This document shows positions 18,501 through 25,654 of a DNA stretch of 25,654 nucleotides, piece after piece. Position 1 is the stretch's first letter. The number at the start of each line of letters is the position of its first letter. Below the pieces are notes generated by a model. That model was not told where the DNA came from. It made no database searches and saw only the letters and a list, made by a program, of their open reading frames with translations. The position numbers were made by a program, and so were the translations under genes. The stretch comes from a virus. Where the stretch lies: the IMG/VR virus record IMGVR_UViG_3300026182_000007, positions 1 to 25,654 of that record. One strand, written 5' to 3'.

Positions 18501-21500
18501 TATTAGAAGGGATTTTATTACTAGTGGTACTGATACTGGAGGAAATATTACTTTTGTTGCTCAACTTGGTTTTGGTACACAAAGATTTGCAGAGTATAAC
18601 GAGAAGGATTTCTTAATTACTGTTCTTGATAAGGGTAATTCCAATACTGTAAGTACAGGAGATATTATTTACGTTTCTCCTGATTTTGTAGAAACGAAAA
18701 ATTTTGCTGACGAAACTTCTGGTTTATCTTCAGGAAGTATTACATTAACATTCCCATCTAATTATTTTGGTACAAATGTTACTAGTTTCCCCAAATTAAA
18801 GTTAACTGCTACGATTGAAGTAAGTAAAGCAAGGCCAAAAGTAAAAAATGTTGTTAAGAATAAGAGAATTGTTATTACTGCTGGTGGTGATAAAGTTGTT
18901 CCTTTACGTGGTATTAATTATGATAATGATAGTACAGAGTCATACACATATTCTGATGCATTTAAGATTAAGTATGTTTATGAAGGAACTAGTCAAACAT
19001 CACCAACTGTAGATGTAAATGGTAATTTAATTGTTGGATCAGATATAACTCATAAGTTTACATTTGATGATGGTCAGAGAGATACTTTTTATGATGTTTC
19101 TCGACTTGTATTAAAACCAGGATTCACTGCACCGAGTGGTATTCTTGTAGTTGCTTTTGATTACTTTGAACATTCACAAGGAGATTTCTGCACCATTGAT
19201 TCTTATGTACATGAAGATGGTGTTGTTGCTGATGAAGTTCCCAACTTCAATTCAAATGTTCATGGTATAGTCAGCTTGAGGAATGTTTTAGATTTCCGTC
19301 CTAAAGTAGATTATAATTCAGTTATTACTGGTTTTCAAGATATTTCTTTATTATCTCAAGCAGAATATATCAATTTCACTGGACCAGGTGGTGCTGTTTC
19401 TAGTACACCAGCTTCAAGTAAAATACTTCCATATACAGTATCGTTTAGTGAATCTCAGTATTTGGATAGAATTGATGGTGTCTTCTTAAATCAGAAAGGA
19501 GAATTTCTTATTAAGACAGGCAATTCTTCACTAAACCCATCTAAACCAGAAATCATTGAAGATGGTATTCCTTTGTATTATATGTACATTCCTGCTTTCA
19601 CACAAACAGGTAAGGATGTAAGGATTTTACCAGTTGATAATAAGCGTTACACGATGAAAGACATCGGTAAGCTTGAGAAAAGAATTGAAAGATTAGAGTA
19701 TTATACTACTTTAAGTATCCTAGAACAGCAAGCATTGAATATGCAGGTTAAGGATTCTTTGGGTCTCGATAGAATCAAGAGTGGTTTTATTGTTGATAAC
19801 TTTGAATCTCATAATATAGGGAATTTAAGTTCTCTTGATTATAAGTGTTCTATTGATTCGCAACAATCTGTATTGCGTCCACAAGTAAAAGAGGATAGTT
19901 TTAAATTAAAAGAGCTTTATACTAAAGACTATCAAAGAAGTATTGGTGGGTATGTAAATAACAATGATGTTATTACATTACCTTATAGTGATATTGTATA
20001 TGCGTCAAACACATTTGCCACTAAAACAATCAATCCAAACCCATTTGTTGTTATTCAGTATGTTGGGGATGCATCATTAGAACCAAATATTGATCAATGG
20101 TATGATACTACTGTGGCTCCGCTTGTAACAGATAATAATACAGGTTTATATTCTATATTCCTATCTAGGGATGTAAAGGAAAGTTTCTCTAGTATTTACA
20201 ATTCGTTTGTAATTAACTGGGTTGGTGTTAATAAAACTTTCTATAATATCAATTCTCTTGCTGTAAATAATACATCTAGTGCTGCAGCATCTGTTGGTAA
20301 TGCATCTGTTGGAAGTTCTTCTAATGTAAGTCCACAAAACAATGAGATTGCGAAGGGTGTTGGATATAAAACTATTAATGGCACGAGTGTTAGTGATGCC
20401 TTGAGATTTTTTGCTAGGTCTATTCCAGTTAAATTTTCCCTTAAGAGATTAAAGCCAAAGACACAAGTTCATGTGTTTATGGAGAATAGGGATGTTAGTA
20501 GATGGGTCAATCCTGATTCTAGGTTTACTGGTGTTTCTGGCAATTCTTTAACTACATTCAATAATGACATCATTACTGATGAATATGGTAATGCTAGTGG
20601 TATTATTTTAGTACCTGCAGGATATGCTCCAAAGCAGAACATATCATGGACAGGAGATCTTAATACATTGCAGTATGATGATACTTCAGAAGAAGTTCGT
20701 TTTGCTACTGGTATAAAGACTATTCGTTTTACATCTAGTGCAACAGATTCAAATAAGGATGCTGTAGATACATATGCTGAAGTTAAGTTCTATGCAACTG
20801 GTGTTCTTCCAGAGAATCCTGCTTCTATTATTTCAACTGTACCAGCATTCTTTAAAGCAAATGAGGGTGTTCAATTAATTGATAGTAATACTGAGAATAC
20901 TGCTAGACCCAATCCACTTGCACAAACATTTAAAGTAGAGAACTTTGATGGTGGTATGTTTGCTACTGGTGTGGATCTATTCTTCAATAAGAAGAGTTCT
21001 TCTATTCCTATTCGGGTTTATTTAACTAATATTGACACAGAAAAACCAGGTAAATATGTTGTACCTGGATCACAAATTACATTATATCCAGATACTTTCT
21101 TGAAAGTTTATTCTTCTGGAAATATCACATTAAAGATTGGTGAATATATTACTGGTAATAGATCACTTGCTTCTGGTCCTCTTGCAAAGATTCTTGATAA
21201 GAATAATTTTGAAGTAATAGCAAATAGTAATGGTGAGGTTTCTGTTGCTAACGATCAAGTATATACTTTTGTTTTAGATAATCATAACGGAACTTCTTTC
21301 TTAACTAATGAAGATTTAACTGTTGGGTCAGTTACCACATATAATAACGCAAATAATGCAACTATTGGTCTTAAGATTCCCAAAGATTCGGGTAGTGTAA
21401 CTAGTTTAAAATCTACCAATCTTGGATCTGGATATGAGGGAGCAACTATTACTATAGAGAGTCCTCAATTGCCTGGTGGTAGTAATGCAACAGGATCTGC

Positions 21501-23700
21501 TAAAGTATCAAATGGTCAATTATATCTAGCAGAAGTTGCTATATCTGGTAGGGGTTATACAGAAGCACCTGCTATTGTTGTTCGTGGTTCTGGTCAAGGT
21601 GCTACTGGTGCAGTAATTGAATCTGAAATTACTATTAATGAACCAGCAGTTAGAATGGGTATTGCTATTGACACAGAAACAAATGTTAGTTCAATAACAC
21701 CAACTAAATTTGAGTTTGATTATCCTGTATATCTACAAAACAATACAGAATATGCTTTAAATATTGAATGTGATAGTACAGAATATGAGATGTGGGCATC
21801 ACGATTGGGAGAAACCGATATTTCTTCTGGTTTAGTTGTTAACACACAACCTTTGTTAGGTTCTGTATTTAAATCACAGAATGTAGATAATTGGACAGAA
21901 GATCTATTTGAAGATATTAAGTTTGTTCTTTATAGAGCAGAATTTGATCTTACTAGATCTGCTGAATTATTGATTAAAAATCAGGACTTGGGTTATGAGA
22001 AATTAGAATTAGATCCTGTAGAGACATATGCTTTAGCAAATAGTACTGCTACTTCTGAATTGTTTAAGAATAATAGTAATATACTCAAGTTTGCTCATCG
22101 CGATAATGGGTATGAAAGTACTGGAAAATCTAAAGTTCATTTTAAAGGATTTGATGATTTCTCTGGATTTGACAGTAATGATATAGAATCTTCTTTGTTT
22201 GGGGTTTCTAATAGTGGTGTTGATACATATACTATTGTTGGTCCCAGTAAGGCATCTACTACTGGATATGGTGGTGGAAATACAATACTTGCTTCTTATA
22301 ATAGGAAGTATGAAAAACTTTATGCACAGATCCCATACTTACAAACATCAGGTACAAAGATCGAAAGTTTTGTATCTACCACTAATATAGTTCCTATAGA
22401 TTCTACTACAGAAAATTATGCTTCATATTCTGTATCTGATATGGAAACTACATTCTTAAATGAAGAACAGTATTTCTTAAATCAGAAGGTAATTGCTTCA
22501 GGAATTAATGAGACAATCAATAATATCGAGAATTCTCTTCTTTATAAGATTAAACTTTCTTCTGATACTTCTCATCTTTCACCATTGATTGATTTAAGAA
22601 ATGCTTCGGTGAAAACTATATCTAATAGGATTGAGAATAATATAGGTAAAGAAGATCGTTATGGTAAGAAATATCAAATTCTTCAACTTTATCCAGTATA
22701 TAAATTCACTGTTAGTGGTAATGTTCAAACGGGTACAGATACTGTAATTCCGATTACACTTGGTCAGAATGTCAAAGGTTTGACATCTACTGCAGAATCT
22801 GAAGTTCTGCGTGTTGATGGTAATGATATCTATGTTAAGATTAAAAATTCTTTGCGGTTTACTGTTGGTGAAGAATTATATTTCAGTACTCAATCTGTGG
22901 GTGATGGTGATTTGAATGCGATAACTGTAAATATTGCTAGTGATGGTATTTTTGAAATTCTTCCTAATTTCGTTACTGGAAATACAGTTACTGCATATAA
23001 TCCTTCTTATAGAAGTGAGAAGTATGAAAATACAATTAATGGTAAGATAGTTATTTGGGATTCCAAAACCAAGACTCTTACTGTAGAAAATGATAAGCAA
23101 CCTATTAATAGTAATTATATTAGTGCTATTACTTTAGGTAGTGATTATGCTAGATCCAGTATAACCAGTGGACAAATTGCTGATATTTTCCGTGTAGGAG
23201 ATATTATCGATTTTCAAAATTCTGCATTAGAAACATCTAAATATGCAGAAGTCAAATCAATGTCACTCTCTGATGGTATTGATTATGTTCCTGAAACAGG
23301 TTCTGTAAATACTTCTGCTCTTGCTAAGTATGTTACTAAAGAGATTTTTATTGATAATCCTGCTACTGCAATTAATACATATATCACTTTAAATGTAAAG
23401 GATATTTCTGATGTACATGTACTTTATAAGATTAAACCTGCTGCATCACAACAGAATTTCAATGATTTAAATTGGGAGTACTTTAATGGTACTGGTGGTC
23501 CTGATGATTCAAACAAGATTGCGACAGCAGAGAATAGTATTTCTGGACAATATGAGAAACAATCTTCTTATCAAGAGTTGAGATATACTGTGAGTGACAT
23601 GCAAGAGTTTTCTTCTTTTGCAATTAAAATTGTTATGAGAACACCTGATCCTGCTTATGTTCCTAAGATTCAAGATATAAGAGCTGTTGCTTCTTATTGA
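15592..23700 (+). CDS. Giant DUF4815-type virion structural protein (outer wedge/fibre attachment)
   Basis: 2,702 residues. The N-terminus (PYFDDYDPSKDFYKVLFRPS; LQGRELNTLQSILQNQVE; FKQGDLVVPG) is the DUF4815 signature. Other family blocks follow: GKAYIRGYEIINKETKYLEL near 380; FDDGQRDTFYDVSRLVLKPG to LRNVLDFRPKVDY (about 1155-1245); DIGKLEKRIERLEYYTTLS (about 1357) with GFIVDNFESHNIG; ARSIPVKFSLKRLKPKTQVH (about 1606); and NPLAQTFKVENFDGGMF (about 1770). It ends FAIKIVMRTPDPAYVP, IQDIRAVASY. GxGY units are inserted at about 738-803 and 1937-2013. Members are tail/baseplate structural proteins. Directly after gp8 is where T4 has gp9 and gp10, so an outer-wedge, pin or fibre-socket role is inferred. 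The 36-base gap upstream (15556-15591) has no clear ribosome binding site. Confidence 0.85.
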   Translation: MPQKTNIKAAPYFDDYDPSKDFYKVLFRPSYPLQGRELNTLQSILQNQVESYGKYTFKQGDLVVPGEIGLNKKLDFVKLSSVSEVAVSIDGEIIYQKYDIDGLVGQKVNGLSSGVVALIVDITKSTDNNNDTLYVKYLTAGSGGDEETFRQGETIEVVDGVNSPLLVVGTDGSVLPTNVAVTDPDTGAVTFIESGAMGYASAVKVEEGVYFVNGFFVRNDASLLIVDGYGDQPSVKVGFTVSESISTPEGDNTLYDNSFGSSNFAAPGAHRLKINLKLTKYSYDAIPDKNFIQLLSVKNGTIQRQVKAANYSLIEKTLASRTYDESGDYIVDNFDIDLREYYQKDGNLGIYSLGIDETVNGLSPSEASEKLIASIGPGKAYIRGYEIINKETKYLELDKARETLTRDNVSIKSTGLAKFTISNVYNTLPLNADGADLTAYPTVYLNSVPNDGTIGSNDTEEALNYLQTIDRRGLTFDKDYGIKTIYIEASIGLGTIDETSIEANTPSNMADLKTLWFIQSRTNAGAVSTVETVKTISFAKVTRPEVGDVNSQYLQLTLYGRKDFLDDLFIEYDDNVGTRRRLLYNSLANAQQEIDEVGHIVDYNQTITPLIGVMKPKDFSAVKRADGFNQDTDIIYSKGRLADGSQLYNGIFSLSYFNPVFFTKLLVDSDISSDFTSGKYITGSSSGAYGVIEGDSNGYLSSGKSLFVKTLSGTFESGETIYSEDGGILRIAQENTISHFVVSRQGTGYTVDAKMFVNGISFEPTDIFIGINGGTVYKAEIKNRDAVNVVYSNPPIIDVSGTNTIPVNIIPVLFKNTVTTYSAQNVKSMYSTFGSSNIFTADVEMTNTDYASTIAVTEYTFSGTKGYRYIECNGFGINIPDLIQGDIIQFNDTTGRVNKFVVEHVTNAEGTNKSRIYFNGALPDSITAESVVKMRPIVKDTASSTLLYPTGSKEVSSLIKNSADTRIKYYIRRDFITSGTDTGGNITFVAQLGFGTQRFAEYNEKDFLITVLDKGNSNTVSTGDIIYVSPDFVETKNFADETSGLSSGSITLTFPSNYFGTNVTSFPKLKLTATIEVSKARPKVKNVVKNKRIVITAGGDKVVPLRGINYDNDSTESYTYSDAFKIKYVYEGTSQTSPTVDVNGNLIVGSDITHKFTFDDGQRDTFYDVSRLVLKPGFTAPSGILVVAFDYFEHSQGDFCTIDSYVHEDGVVADEVPNFNSNVHGIVSLRNVLDFRPKVDYNSVITGFQDISLLSQAEYINFTGPGGAVSSTPASSKILPYTVSFSESQYLDRIDGVFLNQKGEFLIKTGNSSLNPSKPEIIEDGIPLYYMYIPAFTQTGKDVRILPVDNKRYTMKDIGKLEKRIERLEYYTTLSILEQQALNMQVKDSLGLDRIKSGFIVDNFESHNIGNLSSLDYKCSIDSQQSVLRPQVKEDSFKLKELYTKDYQRSIGGYVNNNDVITLPYSDIVYASNTFATKTINPNPFVVIQYVGDASLEPNIDQWYDTTVAPLVTDNNTGLYSIFLSRDVKESFSSIYNSFVINWVGVNKTFYNINSLAVNNTSSAAASVGNASVGSSSNVSPQNNEIAKGVGYKTINGTSVSDALRFFARSIPVKFSLKRLKPKTQVHVFMENRDVSRWVNPDSRFTGVSGNSLTTFNNDIITDEYGNASGIILVPAGYAPKQNISWTGDLNTLQYDDTSEEVRFATGIKTIRFTSSATDSNKDAVDTYAEVKFYATGVLPENPASIISTVPAFFKANEGVQLIDSNTENTARPNPLAQTFKVENFDGGMFATGVDLFFNKKSSSIPIRVYLTNIDTEKPGKYVVPGSQITLYPDTFLKVYSSGNITLKIGEYITGNRSLASGPLAKILDKNNFEVIANSNGEVSVANDQVYTFVLDNHNGTSFLTNEDLTVGSVTTYNNANNATIGLKIPKDSGSVTSLKSTNLGSGYEGATITIESPQLPGGSNATGSAKVSNGQLYLAEVAISGRGYTEAPAIVVRGSGQGATGAVIESEITINEPAVRMGIAIDTETNVSSITPTKFEFDYPVYLQNNTEYALNIECDSTEYEMWASRLGETDISSGLVVNTQPLLGSVFKSQNVDNWTEDLFEDIKFVLYRAEFDLTRSAELLIKNQDLGYEKLELDPVETYALANSTATSELFKNNSNILKFAHRDNGYESTGKSKVHFKGFDDFSGFDSNDIESSLFGVSNSGVDTYTIVGPSKASTTGYGGGNTILASYNRKYEKLYAQIPYLQTSGTKIESFVSTTNIVPIDSTTENYASYSVSDMETTFLNEEQYFLNQKVIASGINETINNIENSLLYKIKLSSDTSHLSPLIDLRNASVKTISNRIENNIGKEDRYGKKYQILQLYPVYKFTVSGNVQTGTDTVIPITLGQNVKGLTSTAESEVLRVDGNDIYVKIKNSLRFTVGEELYFSTQSVGDGDLNAITVNIASDGIFEILPNFVTGNTVTAYNPSYRSEKYENTINGKIVIWDSKTKTLTVENDKQPINSNYISAITLGSDYARSSITSGQIADIFRVGDIIDFQNSALETSKYAEVKSMSLSDGIDYVPETGSVNTSALAKYVTKEIFIDNPATAINTYITLNVKDISDVHVLYKIKPAASQQNFNDLNWEYFNGTGGPDDSNKIATAENSISGQYEKQSSYQELRYTVSDMQEFSSFAIKIVMRTPDPAYVPKIQDIRAVASY
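21400..21640 (+). repeat. GxGY beta repeats in the DUF4815-type protein
   Basis: Residues about 1937-2015 hold two adjacent units: SLKSTNLGSGYEGATITIES, a Gly/Ala-rich link, then LAEVAISGRGYTEAPAIVVR ending in GQGATGAVIE. The layout matches the cluster in the gp7-like protein and the single unit in gp8, so this is a mobile or shared structural module, not a feature specific to this gene. Confidence 0.75.
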
Positions 23701-23701
23701 T

Positions 23702-23890
23702 ATGCAATATCTCAAAGTAGAAGGTCACGAGAATTATGTGAGAGATATGAATACGGGAGCAATTATTAATACTACACCAAAAGCATCTGGATCTTTTTCG
23801 GGTGAGTTCCAAAATGCCTTGAAAGAACTAAATACTTTAAAGGAAGAAATGTCCGAAATTAAGTCCCTTCTCAAACAGTTAGTCAAATGA
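23702..23890 (+). CDS. 62-residue coiled-coil protein before the fibre gene
   Basis: 62 residues from the ATG at 23702, one base after the stop of the giant gene. An in-frame TTG 15 bases further up overlaps the giant gene; I prefer the ATG because the protein then begins MQYLKVEGHENYVRDMNTGA, close to a short conserved protein I recall from marine T4-like phages ('VEGH-N-VRD-NT-AI-NT'). The C-terminal half (FQNALKELNTLKEEMSEIKS, then LLKQLVK) is an amphipathic heptad helix, so an oligomeric coiled coil is likely. Its stop overlaps the next ATG (ATGA). Function is unknown; position between the outer wedge protein and a fibre suggests a connector, capping or fibre-assembly protein. Confidence 0.78.
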   Translation: MQYLKVEGHENYVRDMNTGAIINTTPKASGSFSGEFQNALKELNTLKEEMSEIKSLLKQLVK

Positions 23891-25654
23891 CATTAAGAAA
23901 TGTAACAAAGTCTTTTAATTTAGAAGATCAACGGCAGGAAATTAATGTAATTGCTGCTGATCTGGCAACGTTTTATGATAATGACACGGACTCTGTTTCG
24001 ATTACTGGTGAATTAGCAACTCCTGGATTTGTTGTTAGTGATCAGGGGAATGTTACTGGTGTAGGATCAATCAAACTAAATCAATCAAGTCTTGGTGATG
24101 CAGGTACTTCTCCAAATGTAATTATTGATCCCACTGGTAATTTCACCAGTACTGGTGAAATAAGAAGTGGAGGAAATCCACATGAAGGTACTGCAGATGG
24201 GTCACATCTGAATACTGGTAGTGGTGTATCAGCGAGTTACAGTAATGCAGCATCTTTCTTGTGGCGAGGTTACACAACAGGTAACTCAACTCCCACCAGT
24301 TCTATATCAGTAGCAGGAGACGCAACGTTCGTTGGCAACCTAACAATGAGCGGTGCGACTAGCTGGGTATCAGCCTATCAGATGCTCACTGGTAACCCTG
24401 CTGTAGGTACTGCAACAGCTATAGGAACCGATATGCTATCTGGTTCTTCGGGACAATTCACTAGTAAGACTTCAAGTGCTAGCGCAAGTAATACCATTGC
24501 TTGGAGAGGTTATCATGGAACCACCAGAACCTCACTGATTACTGCAGGAGGAGCCGCCACGCTCAAAGGGAATGTTCTGGTAGGCGATACTACTACTACT
24601 GGTACTTATGTAAAGGTCACAAGAAGCGATACAGGTAATGTATGGTCTGGAAATAATGCAACTGATAATACGTCTTCAATCACAGCAGCAGGAAACGCAA
24701 CTTTCGCTGGCAGCCTAACCTTAGGTGATTCGAGTACTGGTAACTACAGTAGTCAAAGCAGCACATCCATTGGTTTTTATCAAAGCAATAGTTCAACTGT
24801 TTATATCAATGGAACAAGCGGAGCCGCCACTTTTACTGGTGATTTATCTGTATCCGGCAATTATTCTCTAGATCTTGATTTACCTGTTGATAAAGAAATT
24901 AATATCGGTGGAATAGGTACAATTTCGATTGGTGGCACTAATACTACTGATTTTCTAATTGAACCTGATGGAGCTGTAAGACTATATTACGGTGTTGATG
25001 ATAGATTCGGAACATCCCCTTCAGGCGCATATGTTGTAGGAGATATTACATTTATCGCTGGTGGTAGTAGTGTATCATACAATTATCTTGATATGTTAAA
25101 TTGGAATGAAGCGCATGGTTGGGGTAATCATGCTATTCAAGGATATTTAACTAGTGAGACTGATACTTTACAGACAATTACAGATAGAAATGGTGGTAGC
25201 AGTTCTACAACTGGAGATATTATAGTAAATAATCTTACAGTTCAAGGTAATGCTACTACTCTAACATTCGTGAATACTCCTGTTGTTTCTTTGCAGGTAG
25301 ATAATCATGAAATTGTATTAAATTCTAAAGAAGGTAAATTTACTGGTGATGTAACAGCAAATGATAATTTAATTAGTAATGTTAATAGCACCGTTGGTAT
25401 TGAGGTAGGTGCTTCTATAATAATATTTGATAATGCACAAGGTTTAACTCTTGGTACTGCAACAGTAGATTCGATTACTCCTGCTTCTAATGAGATTAGA
25501 ACGAGTATAAATTTTGGACCAAATGTTGGTCCTGTTAGTCCTGGAGAACTTACAATAAGTGCTCCTGGATCAGGATATAGTCAAGATACAGGTGTTGCTG
25601 TTACAGGTGGTACTGGTACTAATGCTACTTTTGATATTCTTGCAGTTTCAGGTC
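23887..25654 (+). CDS. Tail-fibre-like protein, 3' end outside the window (partial)
   Basis: The frame is open from the ATG at 23887 (overlapping the previous TGA) to the window edge, giving at least 589 residues. The N-terminus (MTLRNVTKSFNLEDQRQEIN) is a short helical anchor of the kind shared by cyanophage fibres. The rest is Gly/Ser/Thr/Asn-rich and beta. Residues about 126-318 contain four repeats ending in 'SI-A-G-ATF-G-L--G', each preceded by an aromatic start (WRGY, WRGY, WSG, FYQS). After these come LNWNEAHGWGNHAIQGYLTS, a block common in marine phage fibres, and a GxGY unit (ISAPGSGYSQDTGVAVTGGT) near the end. It is likely a receptor-binding or fibre subunit; the receptor-binding tip lies beyond the window. 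Confidence 0.8.
   Translation, partial: MTLRNVTKSFNLEDQRQEINVIAADLATFYDNDTDSVSITGELATPGFVVSDQGNVTGVGSIKLNQSSLGDAGTSPNVIIDPTGNFTSTGEIRSGGNPHEGTADGSHLNTGSGVSASYSNAASFLWRGYTTGNSTPTSSISVAGDATFVGNLTMSGATSWVSAYQMLTGNPAVGTATAIGTDMLSGSSGQFTSKTSSASASNTIAWRGYHGTTRTSLITAGGAATLKGNVLVGDTTTTGTYVKVTRSDTGNVWSGNNATDNTSSITAAGNATFAGSLTLGDSSTGNYSSQSSTSIGFYQSNSSTVYINGTSGAATFTGDLSVSGNYSLDLDLPVDKEINIGGIGTISIGGTNTTDFLIEPDGAVRLYYGVDDRFGTSPSGAYVVGDITFIAGGSSVSYNYLDMLNWNEAHGWGNHAIQGYLTSETDTLQTITDRNGGSSSTTGDIIVNNLTVQGNATTLTFVNTPVVSLQVDNHEIVLNSKEGKFTGDVTANDNLISNVNSTVGIEVGASIIIFDNAQGLTLGTATVDSITPASNEIRTSINFGPNVGPVSPGELTISAPGSGYSQDTGVAVTGGTGTNATFDILAVSG
24181..24845 (+). repeat. G+C-rich internal repeat block of the fibre gene
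   Basis: Four protein repeats end at SISVAGDATFVGNL (from residue 139), SLITAGGAATLKGN (216), SITAAGNATFAGSL (264) and YINGTSGAATFTGD (about 305). At DNA level, 24313-24344 and 24688-24719 match at 28 of 32 bases, and an 11-base string GGAGCCGCCAC occurs at both about 24550 and 24820. Hand-counted G+C for 24181-24840 is 301/660 (46%), against 30-33% in the next two 60-base lines. Confidence 0.8.

Noticed and set aside
23687-23701. TTG start for the coiled-coil protein, five codons upstream
   Set aside because: It would overlap the end of the giant gene by 14 bases and add MLLID with no ribosome site; the ATG at 23702 gives the familiar N-terminus.

Overview
The window is a stretch of a T4-like myovirus genome, almost certainly a marine cyanophage or a close relative infecting AT-rich marine bacteria. 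It covers the end of the central spike/hub genes, the baseplate wedge genes and the start of the tail-fibre genes. Four things support this. The order PAAR spike tip, gp25, gp6, gp7-like, gp8 mirrors T4 (5.4-6-7-8), with gp25 moved next to gp6 as in cyanophages. The DNA is AT-rich; hand-counted lines are about 33% G+C. All genes are on the + strand and packed with stop/start overlaps. T4-type late promoter motifs (TATAAATA) lie in the two places where a gap allows them. No integrase, tRNA, CRISPR, insertion sequence or host metabolic gene is visible, and no intergenic gap exceeds about 65 bases.

Layout. 1-1336: the C-terminus of an unrecognised helical protein, an unrecognised proline-rich 289-aa protein, and a PAAR spike-tip protein. 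1390-1715: two very small basic/hydrophilic genes; the first has its own extended -10 promoter and the only strong Shine-Dalgarno sequence in the window. 1737-3940: gp25 and gp6, the conserved core of the baseplate wedge. 3947-13621: a 3,224-residue gp7-like wedge protein, about three times the size of T4 gp7. 13684-15555: gp8, behind a tandem pair of perfect late promoters. 15592-23700: a 2,702-residue DUF4815-type virion protein that occupies the place of T4 gp9/gp10. 23702-23890: a 62-residue coiled-coil protein. 23887-end: a tail-fibre-like protein cut off by the window edge.

How they work together. PAAR caps the membrane-piercing spike. gp25, gp6, gp7 and gp8 build the wedges that surround the hub. 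The DUF4815 protein probably forms the outer wedge/fibre attachment, and the last two genes probably begin the host-recognition apparatus.

The most unusual content is inside the giant gp7-like protein. It carries a YHYH-type domain and a separate cupredoxin-like segment with a complete-looking type 1 copper ligand set (His, Cys-x2-His-x2-Met). It also has about six copies of a 'NGEI-Y ... RG-x-GT ... H-x2-G' module and many 'GxGY' beta repeats. The GxGY repeats also occur in gp8, the DUF4815 protein and the fibre, so the outer baseplate looks assembled from a shared pool of beta modules. The fibre gene has an internal 660-base segment of about 46% G+C built from repeats, which looks like an acquired or recombining cassette.
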